NCBI GenBank assembly: GCA_002746645.1
Contig: PDPU01000032.1
Span: 16,946 to 80,945, forward strand
Length of the DNA: 64,000 bases
Source: Gammaproteobacteria bacterium
Lineage (GTDB): Bacteria > Pseudomonadota > Gammaproteobacteria > Granulosicoccales > Granulosicoccaceae
Direction of reading: 5' to 3'
The first letter of the stretch is position 1, and every line of letters starts with the position of its first letter. A program made the position numbers and the translations under genes. Below are positions 9,201-16,729 of this stretch, piece by piece. Below the pieces are notes generated by a model that made no database searches, was not told the origin of the DNA, and worked only from the letters and a program-made list of their open reading frames with translations.

Positions 9201-11445
9201 TGCATCGAGCGGTGCATCGAGCGGTGCATCGAGCGGTGCATCGAGCGGTGCTGCAGGCAGCGGTGTTCCATCGCTGCTGGCCAGCGGCAGCCTTGCGCCA
9301 CTCTGGAAACCGCTGCGGGCGCATCTTCAGGAAGCTGGCGGTGCCCGGGGAGTTGGTAGGGCGGCAGCCACAGCCGGCGACGCCGCCGACGAGCTCGACG
9401 CGCTGCTCGCCGGGTTCCCCGAAGCGTGTTCTGCAACCGCCGTGGTGGATGAACATGACCGCGTAGCGGACATGACGCAGACGCAGACGCAGACGCAGAC
9501 ACTGCCGGTCATGCTGCGCGAATTGCGCGCACTCATCGACGACGACAAGGCTGACCTGAGCGACATCGTCACGCGACGCACCGCCATCAGCGCGGAGTTG
9601 CAGCGCCTCGAAACCCGTGCCGTGGCGTTTGCCGACATCGAGCGTCAACTGCAGGGTCTTGCGCGTGCCGGTGCCCCGTTGTGGGCCGAACGCCTGCGTG
9701 CAGGTCCGGCACGTGCCGCCGAACTCATACCCGCGAACGAGCGCTGCAAGTCGGCCTGGCAATGGGCACTGGCGCGGCGGCGGGTGGACGCGATTTCCGC
9801 ACTCGGCAACGGCGACGTACAACGCGCAAGGCTTGCCGACGCAGCGGCCGAATCACGCCGCGTGCTCGAAGCCCTGATTCGTGAGCGCACGCAGCTTCGC
9901 CTCAAGCAGCGGACCGACCCGAAGGTGCAGCGCGCCTTGCTGCGTTTCGGCAACGCCGTGCGTCAGTTCGGCAAGGGCACCGGCAAGAGCGCCGCGCGCT
10001 GGCAGCGCGAGATGAAACAGGCAGCGCGCGACGCGGCCGCCGCGGTTCCTGTGTGGATCATGCCCGAGTACCGCGTGGCCGAACAGATAGCGGCATTGCC
10101 GGCAAGTTTCGATCTTGTCATTCTCGACGAGGCCTCGCAGTGCGACATCACCGCGATCGCCTTGCTCGCGCGCGGGCAGCGCTGTCTCGTTGTCGGTGAT
10201 GAAAAGCAGGTCAGCCCGAGCGGAGTGGGTATCAGTGTGGAGCAGGTCGACTCGCTGCGTTTTCGCCATCTTGGCGACCTCGAACACGCTCAGAGCATCG
10301 ATCACAAGAGTTCGATCTTCACGCTGACCCAGCAGCGCTTCACCGAGGCAAGCCTGATGCTGCGCGAGCACTTCCGCTCGGTCGAAGCCATCATCGCGTT
10401 CTCGGCGCGCTTCTACGAAAGCCGCCTGATTCCCCTGCGCGTGCCGAAGGCTTCCGAGCGCATCGATCCGCCACTCGTCGACGTGCACGTGAAGCACATT
10501 CGCGAGAGCGATCGACAGGGCAAGGTCAATCTTGCCGAAGTGAACTTCATTGTCGCGGAAATCGCCGCGCTCGCCGCCGATGCGCGCTTTGCCGGGCGCA
10601 GTATCGGCGTCATTTCGCTGATCGGGCGCGAGCAGGCCGATGCCATCGAGCGGGCGATTCTCGATCATGCCGAGCTTGGCCCCGATGCCATATCCACGCA
10701 TCGCATCCTCTGTGGCGACAGCCGCAGCATGCAGGGGCAGGAGCGCGACATCGTGTTCCTGTCGATGGTGGCGACGCCCGCGAGTGTACGTTCGCAGAGC
10801 AGCGAGGACTTCGTGCAGCGGGTGAACGTTGCCATGAGCCGCGCGCGCGATCGGTTGTATCTCGTGCGTTCGGTGGCCCTGAACGATCTGAAGCCAGGGG
10901 ACCTCAAGCGTGCGATTCTCGAGCACTTCGAGAACCCGCTGCCCGATGCGGCACCGCGCGCCCACGGCGATGTGCTCGCCGCGTGTGAATCCGGTTTCGA
11001 ACGAGAAGTCTGCGAAAAGCTTCTCACGCTCGGTTACCGTGTGGATTCTCAGGTCAGAGCCGGGCCTTTCCGCATCGATCTCGTTGTCGAGGGTGACGAT
11101 GACCGGCGCCTTGCCATCGAACTCGATGGAGATGCATGGCATGGCCCCGACCGCTGGTTGCAGGACATGTCGCGCCAGGCCATGCTGGAGCGTGCCGGCT
11201 GGACCTTCTGGCGCGTCTTCGGCAGCCAGTGGTGTGCTGACCCCGAAGCGCGCCTCGCTGACCTTGTCGCCACGCTCGATGCCATGGGCATCGCGCCCAT
11301 CGGCAACAGCGCACGCGAGCACGCCAGCGTCGAATGCCGGGCTGTCGAACGCGACGAGCTGTTTTCGGTGTCGCCGGGTACCGGTAACGATGCGGTTTCG
11401 TTTTCCGCAGTCGCGAATGAGAACGGGCTAGAATCCGAGCCTTGA
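6283..11445 (+). CDS. Superfamily 1 helicase with C-terminal Vsr/DUF559-like nuclease domain
   Basis: This very large protein (1720 residues) has an unrecognised N-terminal region, a split SF1 ATPase core and a C-terminal nuclease-like domain. Visible motifs are Walker A GPPGTGKTHTIAN at about residue 508, Walker B/motif II VILDEASQCD near 1280, GDEKQVSPSG (motif III), SMQGQERDIVFLSM (motif V) near 1482 and VNVAMSRARDRLYLV (motif VI). A long coiled-coil-rich insert lies between Walker A and motif II. The tail (about 1566-1680) contains FRIDLVV..LAIELDGDAWH, resembling the D...ExD active site of MTES_1575/DUF559/Vsr-type nucleases. Two low-complexity linkers, one Gly/Val/Glu-rich near residue 295 and one of SSGA repeats at 967-990, look like flexible joints. 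ATP-driven nucleic acid processing is well supported; the biological role, possibly defence or repair, is inference. Confidence 0.82.
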   Translation: MSESSENSEHRAVAGLIDFAAAVLALGNVRRPVRRMRSLGDICIAEPELVGLPGVRLAESPVDDQPWLTLERLEPNPPPALGAGPRNWIEGDLDDPESEPTLIPRRLVKVAIETASDLVEGELLAFDAVHALERHDTEVTVELELERLVLWRAALVRYLEDHWRPWAEVERLRRRTVGIYRELFRLYTHLQGGEEAQTEFVWGFGVVRAGKGAGLVEMPLMQQAVELALVDESGVIEVRPRNVPPVLVLDMLEPLELPGYSRARESLMLDFERWLRAAEDGAVGGSESVDAGGAVGKGGVESGVESGVEGGVAGGGGASVASGFPGEAFLSPGSSAPWLACLDVIAHRLSADARTLGRDEGEMPAAWPSASGELEIVASWALFDRARRSDYLEKNLAELKAHLAEQDASHWPESLLGLVREPRGPVANASTADSVGLPPLLAGDLEPELAAPGATDGQGDDAATREDGAAKESGAAGERRYLFPLPSNEDQRAILDMLEQAAVVPVTGPPGTGKTHTIANIVAHCMATGLRVLVTAPTAEAIVAVREKLPVELADLVVAAVGSDRDSNRQMEGALERLADRVQALDARKLEGEVRRLEARHAELERVMTNCRRELESLARANLEPLDYRGDKLPVMLLSERLDDERERHAWFDDRPVHEPPQALQRELPALAEALARHADDRLWFGRAIPDAASIPAARSLLDTVAARRRQRAEMLDVRDYPPIAINGAAEWDRVRELAVRLESRDKEIQAWPQWSRCCLLAAVERGGVSAPMAEMLDALVAAASDHAVLEGSAAVLPAAVDDPTAFRMAVQRAAAGKAPLGCWQRLFAGKLKSALAELRLDGKAPTSAAEWQGVAQWLSFRDKLAERQRQWREFDARLRTAVGTGLEPPGLSDDAGVAVNSLLQAGRLAARIRELIAASARDLRVLDGFFPLGVSLDTEINNSISSSSASGDVPDNSTYGVSDGSSSGASSGASSGASSGASSGASSGAAGSGVPSLLASGSLAPLWKPLRAHLQEAGGARGVGRAAATAGDAADELDALLAGFPEACSATAVVDEHDRVADMTQTQTQTQTLPVMLRELRALIDDDKADLSDIVTRRTAISAELQRLETRAVAFADIERQLQGLARAGAPLWAERLRAGPARAAELIPANERCKSAWQWALARRRVDAISALGNGDVQRARLADAAAESRRVLEALIRERTQLRLKQRTDPKVQRALLRFGNAVRQFGKGTGKSAARWQREMKQAARDAAAAVPVWIMPEYRVAEQIAALPASFDLVILDEASQCDITAIALLARGQRCLVVGDEKQVSPSGVGISVEQVDSLRFRHLGDLEHAQSIDHKSSIFTLTQQRFTEASLMLREHFRSVEAIIAFSARFYESRLIPLRVPKASERIDPPLVDVHVKHIRESDRQGKVNLAEVNFIVAEIAALAADARFAGRSIGVISLIGREQADAIERAILDHAELGPDAISTHRILCGDSRSMQGQERDIVFLSMVATPASVRSQSSEDFVQRVNVAMSRARDRLYLVRSVALNDLKPGDLKRAILEHFENPLPDAAPRAHGDVLAACESGFEREVCEKLLTLGYRVDSQVRAGPFRIDLVVEGDDDRRLAIELDGDAWHGPDRWLQDMSRQAMLERAGWTFWRVFGSQWCADPEARLADLVATLDAMGIAPIGNSAREHASVECRAVERDELFSVSPGTGNDAVSFSAVANENGLESEP
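7171..7236 (+). repeat. In-frame degenerate repeat encoding a Gly-Val-Glu linker
   Basis: Degenerate 12-15 bp units built on GGTGTTGAAAGC repeat in frame, encoding GVESGVESGVEGGVAGG in the N-terminal part of the helicase. The flanking protein is not low-complexity, which suggests an expanded linker. Confidence 0.7.
9181..9252 (+). repeat. 12-bp tandem repeat, six copies, inside the helicase gene
   Basis: Six head-to-tail copies of TCGAGCGGTGCA (the last ends in T) encode (SSGA)6. The unit is a multiple of three so the frame is kept, and the near-perfect identity implies recent expansion; copy number is likely to vary between strains. Confidence 0.95.
9475..9501 (+). repeat. 6-bp tandem repeat encoding Thr-Gln
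   Basis: About four to five copies of ACGCAG in frame encode TQTQTQTQT within the helicase insert region. It is another perfect microsatellite in the same gene. Confidence 0.85.
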
Positions 11446-11469
11446 TATCTGCAAGGGAGGTTGCCGAGG

Positions 11470-12153
11470 GTGACAGTCAACAATGAGCCGCTTTCGCCCG
11501 AAGTGGCGAGCCTTGCCGATGTGGCGTTCTTCAGTGCGTTTCCCGAGGGTGCACTGGCAACACTGATCAAGGGTGCAAGTCGCAGGAAGTACAAGAAGCA
11601 CGCGCACATCGTGGTTGCGGGGGAACCCAGCCATACCGTTTACGTGCTGCTCGAGGGCAGCGTGCAGGTGTTCATGGACGATGACGAGGGTGAGGAATTC
11701 GTGCTCGACACCTTCGGCCCGGGCGACTGTTTCGGTGAACTCGGCGTGCTCGATGGCCAGGAACGCAGCGCCAACATCATGGCGCTCGACGAATGCGACT
11801 GTCTGCTGATCCCGGCCGGGGCGTTGCGCGAGCAACTCGATTCCGATCCGGCAGTGCGCGATTCGATCATCCGCGGGCTCGTGGCACGTGTGCGCGTGCT
11901 CACCGAGGATGTCGGCAGTCTCGCACTGCTCGATGTCTATGGTCGTGTAGTGCGCATTCTCCAGAACTCGGCCGAACCCGATGCCGACGGCAAGCCGACG
12001 ATCCTGCGCATGACGCATCAGGATCTTGCCAAGCGCGTCGGTTCAAGCCGCGAGATGGTCAGCCGCATCATGAAGGAACTCCGCAAGGGTGGTTACATCA
12101 GCAACGACCGGCAGGTGATCCGGCTCGAGAAAGTGCTGCCGAAGCGCTGGTGA
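11470..12153 (+). CDS. Crp/Vfr-type cAMP receptor-like transcriptional regulator
   Basis: The product (227 residues from GTG 11470) has an N-terminal cyclic-nucleotide-binding beta-roll and a C-terminal winged helix. The phosphate-binding cassette reads FGELGVLDGQERSANIMA, matching the Glu and Arg-Ser positions of E. coli CRP that contact cAMP. The hinge helix (VLTEDVGSLALLDVYGRV) is very CRP-like, although the residue aligned with CRP Thr127 appears to be Leu, so ligand response may differ. The recognition helix RVGSSREMVSRIMKEL resembles that of CRP. I prefer GTG at 11470 because AGGGAGG at 11454-11460 is correctly spaced for it and abuts the TTG at 11461. The next gene, 10 nt downstream, encodes a nucleotide cyclase, so the pair probably forms one signalling unit. 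Confidence 0.88.
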   Translation: MTVNNEPLSPEVASLADVAFFSAFPEGALATLIKGASRRKYKKHAHIVVAGEPSHTVYVLLEGSVQVFMDDDEGEEFVLDTFGPGDCFGELGVLDGQERSANIMALDECDCLLIPAGALREQLDSDPAVRDSIIRGLVARVRVLTEDVGSLALLDVYGRVVRILQNSAEPDADGKPTILRMTHQDLAKRVGSSREMVSRIMKELRKGGYISNDRQVIRLEKVLPKRW

Positions 12154-12163
12154 TCGAATCGGT

Positions 12164-13075
12164 ATGGAAACCGTGAACAGGCGCAGCGAAGTCAAGGTCA
12201 TCCTGTTTGCCGATCTGGTCGACAGTACACCGCTGTATCAGCGCGAAGGTGACGAAAGTGCCTTCGATCTGGTGCGCGAGAGCCTTGCGCTGATGCGCCG
12301 CGAAATCGAGTCTCATCGCGGCGAGTTGTTGCGCACCGTGGGCGATTCCGTACTGGCAAGTTTTACGGATTCTGACGACGCCATCGAAGCCGCCGTCGGC
12401 ATTCAGAGCGTGCATCGACAGCACAAGCTCACCGCGCGGGTCGGCTTTCACCGCGGCGAGGTCATTCCCGATCAGGGCGATGTCTACGGCAGCGCCGTGA
12501 ACCTTGCCGCACGCGTTGCCGGCTTTGCCAAGGGTGGCGAGATCTGTGCCACCCACCCGGCGATCGAAGCCTTGTCGAACCGTTACCGGAGAAGCGCAGT
12601 GCTGATCGATCGCATCAACCTCAAGGGCATGAGCCAGCCACACCGCATCTATCGCTATCAGTGGGCCGATGCCGAGCCCGCCACGGTGGTGCATGCCTCG
12701 TCTGCTGCGATGCTGCGATCGGCGCGCGAGCCGACGCTCGAACTGCTCATCGACGAACGGTCGCGGTTGCACCGCGCCGATGGCGGTTGCTTCACGATCG
12801 GCCGAGCCGATGACAGTTCGCTGATGCTCGCGCACGATGCGAGTTCACGACACCATGCCTCGATCGAGTACATCCGCGGACGTTACGTGATCCGCGACAC
12901 CAGTACCAACGGTACCTGCATTCAGATCGCGGAACGGCCACTCATTCACCTTCGGCGCGAGGAAATGGCGCTCGAAGGTGCTGGTGAGATCGGTTTTGGT
13001 TGGGTGCCGGGGGAGGTCGGCGCGCCGCGTATCCACTATCGGGTATCGAAGGACGACGTGCCGTTGTTCGGATAG
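12164..13075 (+). CDS. Class III adenylate/guanylate cyclase with C-terminal FHA domain
   Basis: Residues 10-170 form a class III nucleotide cyclase catalytic domain. The metal-binding aspartates are visible in LFADLVDST (Asp17) and VGDSVLASF (Asp61), and the transition-state Asn and Arg in VNLAARV (Asn113, Arg117), so the active site looks intact. Residues about 206-285 form a forkhead-associated domain with FTIGRADDSSL, SSRHHASIEY and DTSTNGT, which binds phosphothreonine peptides. No transmembrane segment is seen, so it should be cytosolic. It follows a Crp-type regulator by 10 nt. A plausible model is cAMP synthesis controlled by a phosphorylated partner, perhaps via the Ser/Thr kinase encoded 1.4 kb away; that link is inference. 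Substrate (ATP or GTP) is not decided by inspection. Confidence 0.9.
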   Translation: METVNRRSEVKVILFADLVDSTPLYQREGDESAFDLVRESLALMRREIESHRGELLRTVGDSVLASFTDSDDAIEAAVGIQSVHRQHKLTARVGFHRGEVIPDQGDVYGSAVNLAARVAGFAKGGEICATHPAIEALSNRYRRSAVLIDRINLKGMSQPHRIYRYQWADAEPATVVHASSAAMLRSAREPTLELLIDERSRLHRADGGCFTIGRADDSSLMLAHDASSRHHASIEYIRGRYVIRDTSTNGTCIQIAERPLIHLRREEMALEGAGEIGFGWVPGEVGAPRIHYRVSKDDVPLFG

Positions 13076-13150
13076 GGTACGCCACCGAAAGGATGCATGA
13101 TCGACGCGGGTGCCGGGCTCTGAGCCTGATGTCTCGATGCTCGAACTTCG

Positions 13151-13190
13151 GCGCTTGAACTCAGGGTTCGAGACTTGAACTCAGGGTTCC
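13151..13190. repeat. 20-bp direct repeat spanning the lipoprotein stop codon
   Basis: On the minus strand the last codons and stop of the lipoprotein gene (GAACCCTGAGTTCAAG) recur 20 bp further downstream. Copies occupy 13171-13190, which includes the true stop, and 13151-13170. A faint third copy may lie beyond. This is one of several stop-spanning repeats in the window. Confidence 0.85.
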
Positions 13191-14404
13191 AGAATCGCCG
13201 TTGCCATGTACGAGGGGTTCTTCCAGGTCATGTCGAAGTAATCCAGACCTGAACCGGCAATGGATGGGTGCCACCAGCCCCATTTCTCGTCGCGCTCACC
13301 ACCATCGTTGTCGATGTTCATGTGGATGTCGAACCCGAAGGGACGGCCTACCTCGATATCGAAACTCGTCAGCGGCAGCTTGAATTCCCAGGTGTGTTTT
13401 TCATCGCCACAGTCACAGGTGTGAAACGCGAACGAGCCGGGCCGCAAGGCATTGTAGCCCTTGACGAAGTAGCTGTTGTTGCTGACCGTGTTGACGCTGC
13501 TTTCCAGCAGCGGCACGATGATCTGATAGTCGTTGATGCCGTCGTAGCTCTGGTTCTTGCTGTTGTCGCCGTCGATGTAGATATCCACCGAGTCATCCTG
13601 CCAGGGATCGACTGAATCCCGATAGGTTGTCGAGGTGCTGCCACTTTCGCCGATCACGAAGATGTACAGGCTTTCGCCGTCATGCAAGGCAAACCAGCGA
13701 AAGCCGCTGTTGCCGTCGCTGCGCGTCGGGTTCACACCGGCATCCTGCATGAGGTTGTCGATCAGCAGCGAGTTGCCGTCGACGTCGGAAAAACGTGCGT
13801 TTTCCCAGATCGGATCGTAATTGCCATCGATGCTGGGTGCATTGGTCGGATCGATGCGCGGGATCGACACGTCGGGGTCGGTCGGCACGCTGCCGCTGTC
13901 GTTGGGGTCGCTGCCCGCACGACGCTCGACCAGGTTCCAGAAGCCGTCGTTGTCGTAGTCGAAGGCAGCGCCTTCGGTGGTGTACTCGGTGGCACCGATG
14001 CTGATGGTCTGATGGTCGTTGACGGGGAACTCGCGTCGTGCGCCTGCCAGCGGCAGATTGTAGTTCACGGCTGCACCTTCACTGATGCGCTCGTACCAGA
14101 TGAGGTCGAGTTCGTAGATCGCTCCGCGAGCGACCGAGGTTCTGATGTCGAGTGTGTCGTCTACCGCATAGCTCGTGGTTTCCCCGTTGATGGTGACATC
14201 CACGTACAGCGCCGAGCGATCCACCGCGCGGGCGTCGCGCAGGTCTTCGGGAGTGGCCACGGATATCACGGGTTCGTTCACTCGTGTATCGGAACCATCG
14301 CAGGCGGACAGCATCGCAGCGGCACACAGCGCAGACAGGCACCAGCGGCGTCGGTTCGTGGTCACGATTGCGATCGGGGATGCGATCCGGGGAGCATGCA
14401 TCAT
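13181..14404 (-). CDS. Lipoprotein with CBM9/DOMON-like domain
   Basis: The start region encodes a basic n-region, then LSALCAAAMLSAC, a lipoprotein signal peptide with lipobox LSAC, so the protein is probably anchored to a membrane on the periplasmic side. Mid-protein there is a thrombospondin type 3-like calcium motif, DYDNDGFWNLVERRAGSDPND. The C-terminal half (from PSIDGNYDPIWENARFSD) resembles carbohydrate-binding family 9/DOMON-like beta sandwiches: DGNYDPxW, the central WQDDSVDIYIDGD and the terminal GFDIHMNIDNDGG are family-typical. No catalytic domain is seen, so a sugar- or haem-binding role is possible but unproven. It is divergent from a Ser/Thr kinase gene. Start chosen at 14404; an ATG 36 nt upstream is an alternative. 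Confidence 0.75.
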   Translation of the reverse strand: MMHAPRIASPIAIVTTNRRRWCLSALCAAAMLSACDGSDTRVNEPVISVATPEDLRDARAVDRSALYVDVTINGETTSYAVDDTLDIRTSVARGAIYELDLIWYERISEGAAVNYNLPLAGARREFPVNDHQTISIGATEYTTEGAAFDYDNDGFWNLVERRAGSDPNDSGSVPTDPDVSIPRIDPTNAPSIDGNYDPIWENARFSDVDGNSLLIDNLMQDAGVNPTRSDGNSGFRWFALHDGESLYIFVIGESGSTSTTYRDSVDPWQDDSVDIYIDGDNSKNQSYDGINDYQIIVPLLESSVNTVSNNSYFVKGYNALRPGSFAFHTCDCGDEKHTWEFKLPLTSFDIEVGRPFGFDIHMNIDNDGGERDEKWGWWHPSIAGSGLDYFDMTWKNPSYMATAILEP

Positions 14405-14541
14405 TCTCGGCAGGCTTGTGGGTAAGCGGATGGTGATCAAGGCGCGCTGCGACCAGGTCGTCGGCTGTCGTCCGGCATGTTACATGATTGACCAGAACGC
14501 GTCCTTCTGCGTTTCGATACCATGAAAGTGACGCGATTGTC

Positions 14542-16725
14542 ATGACCATTGCCCCGGATACCGGCGAGTGGAGCGGCAAGGCACTGCCATCACTTACAAT
14601 GAGTACCATGAACGTGGCCGATTGCGCAATGCAGTTACCTGCCGGCACGTGCCTCGGCGTGTACGAGGTGCGTCGCCTGCTCGGTCAGGGTGGTTTCGGC
14701 GTGACCTATCTCGGGTTCGATACCTCGCTCGAGATGCCCGTGGCCATCAAGGAATATCTGCCCGAGCACATTGCAGTGCGCGCCGCCGACATGACGGTGC
14801 GCCCGCTGGCCGACAAGCACCGCGATGCCTTTCGCTGGGGCCTCTCCCGCTTTGCGCGCGAGGCACGCACGCTGGCGAAGTTCAAGCACCCCAACATCGT
14901 GCGTGTGCTGTCGGTGTTCGAGGCCAACAACACGGCCTACATGGTCATGGAGTACGAACAGGGTCATGATCTCAAGCACCTGTTCGAGTTTCCCGAGTGG
15001 CGCAGCGAAGTGGCGCTCCGAGGCATCATCGGCCCGATCATCAACGGCCTCGCCGAGGTGCATCGTCTCGGATACATTCACCGCGACATCAAGCCGGCCA
15101 ACATCCTCGTGCGTGACAATGGCACACCGGTGCTGCTCGATTTCGGTTCGGCACGCATGGCCACGGGCGTCCACACTCGGGCACTGACCGCACTGATCAC
15201 CGTTGGCTATGCACCACTCGAACAGTACAACGACGCCGGCGATGCCCATCAGGGCCCATGGTCCGACATCTACGCTCTCGGTGCCGTGCTCTACTACGCG
15301 ATCACCGGCGAAGCGCCGGTGGATTCGACGCTGCGCGGTTCGGCACTGTTGAATGACAAGCCCGATCCGATCACGCCGCTCGCCTCGCTCGACACGCCCT
15401 ACTACAGTCCGGCCTTCTGCGAGGCGATCGACTGGGCTCTGTCGTTCAAGGTGGCGGAACGGCCCCAGACCCTTGCCGAGTGGGCCGAGCGCCTGTTGTC
15501 CGAAGGCAAGACCGAAGCCGTCGGCATGCCGGCGCCGCCTTCACGCTCGCGCCAGCCAACCACCACGCGACCAGCGGCACACGATCCGTCGCTGTCGGCG
15601 ATTCCCGGGCGCATGACACGCATCACGGCCGAGCATCCGGGAAGCGAAGCCACGCGCGCGGCCAACACCCTGGAGCTTTCGCTGTCGACAGCCTCCTCGC
15701 CGGCGCCGGTTGAAACGAGCAAGACCGACACGGTTACCGAGACTGGCCCGGCAATTGCGTTCGTGAAGTCGCTGCGCCGACGACCGAGCCTTGCCCGACT
15801 GTCTGGCTTCACGTCGCTCATGCTGCTTCCCGTGGCAGTCGCACTCTGGCAGCAGGGTGTGTTCGAACGTGTGGCTGCGTCGTTCTCGAACGTCGACGAT
15901 GCCGTACCGGTTGACGTGGCCGGGCAGGAAAACGAGCCCACCCCGCCGCAGAGTGCCGCGGCCAACCCGGTCACCGAACCGTCCGGCGACACCTCCACGC
16001 CCGAGGCCATGGTCGCGCGCGAACAACGACGTAGCGATGAAGAGTCCCGCCGCCGGCGTCTGGCCGAACTCGAACAGCGCCTTGCCGCTGCCGAGGAAGA
16101 GAACCGGCGGCTCGAGGAGCTGCGTCAGCAGCGCCTCGAAGCCAGCCGCCTTGCCGCTCAGGAGCTCGAAAGGCTCGAGCAGCAGGCGGCAGCGGCGCGG
16201 CTCGAAAACGAGGCGCGAGCCGAGCAGGAACGCCTCGCCGAAGCCCAGCGGGTCGCGGAGGAAAAGGCTCTTGCCCGACGTCGTGCGAACGAGAAGGCGC
16301 GCAAGGCCCATGCCGAGCAGGCGCGCCTCGAAGCCGAAGCCGAAGCCCTGCGTCAAGCCACGACGCAGGCACCCATCGACAGCAGCCTGCCCATCACCAA
16401 CAACGACATGGCCGCCGTGTTCAAGCGCTTCAGCGGGCTGGAGCAGGCCATCATCGACAAGGACATGGCCGCCGTCCGCGAACTCACCGTCGAATCGCCA
16501 CGCAACAACGCCTACTTCGCCTATCTCTTTGGTAACTATGAAAGCATCGAGGCCTCCATCGACAGTTCGATGCGTGCCAGTCGACGCGATCAGAGCATCA
16601 GTACCACGCTCACGATCAAGCGGATGCTGCGCAGCAATGGCGACATCGCACTGCCGTCCGACGAGTTCGCACGCATTCCCTTGAAGTCGGTGCGCCGGGG
16701 AGAATGGTCGAGAATCCACTGGTGA
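14542..16725 (+). CDS. Transmembrane Ser/Thr protein kinase (PknB-like) with coiled coil
   Basis: A Hanks-type kinase domain occupies about residues 35-310: glycine loop LLGQGGFGVTYLGFD, VAIKEYLP with the ATP-binding Lys, catalytic loop YIHRDIKPANILV, LLDFGSAR (DFG) and the GYAPLEQY activation segment. Then comes a Ser/Thr/Pro-rich linker, one transmembrane helix (SGFTSLMLLPVAVALW), and a long Glu/Arg/Ala-rich coiled coil (MVAREQRRSDEESRRRRLAEL onward), which should lie in the periplasm. The C-terminal 110 residues are globular. GYAPLEQY and VAIKEYLPEHIAVR are typical of environmental proteobacterial kinases. A small secreted protein gene follows 4 nt downstream. The start is uncertain: ATGs at 14488, 14542 and 14599 are all in frame before the kinase domain. 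Confidence 0.88.
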   Translation: MTIAPDTGEWSGKALPSLTMSTMNVADCAMQLPAGTCLGVYEVRRLLGQGGFGVTYLGFDTSLEMPVAIKEYLPEHIAVRAADMTVRPLADKHRDAFRWGLSRFAREARTLAKFKHPNIVRVLSVFEANNTAYMVMEYEQGHDLKHLFEFPEWRSEVALRGIIGPIINGLAEVHRLGYIHRDIKPANILVRDNGTPVLLDFGSARMATGVHTRALTALITVGYAPLEQYNDAGDAHQGPWSDIYALGAVLYYAITGEAPVDSTLRGSALLNDKPDPITPLASLDTPYYSPAFCEAIDWALSFKVAERPQTLAEWAERLLSEGKTEAVGMPAPPSRSRQPTTTRPAAHDPSLSAIPGRMTRITAEHPGSEATRAANTLELSLSTASSPAPVETSKTDTVTETGPAIAFVKSLRRRPSLARLSGFTSLMLLPVAVALWQQGVFERVAASFSNVDDAVPVDVAGQENEPTPPQSAAANPVTEPSGDTSTPEAMVAREQRRSDEESRRRRLAELEQRLAAAEEENRRLEELRQQRLEASRLAAQELERLEQQAAAARLENEARAEQERLAEAQRVAEEKALARRRANEKARKAHAEQARLEAEAEALRQATTQAPIDSSLPITNNDMAAVFKRFSGLEQAIIDKDMAAVRELTVESPRNNAYFAYLFGNYESIEASIDSSMRASRRDQSISTTLTIKRMLRSNGDIALPSDEFARIPLKSVRRGEWSRIHW

Positions 16726-16729
16726 GGGT

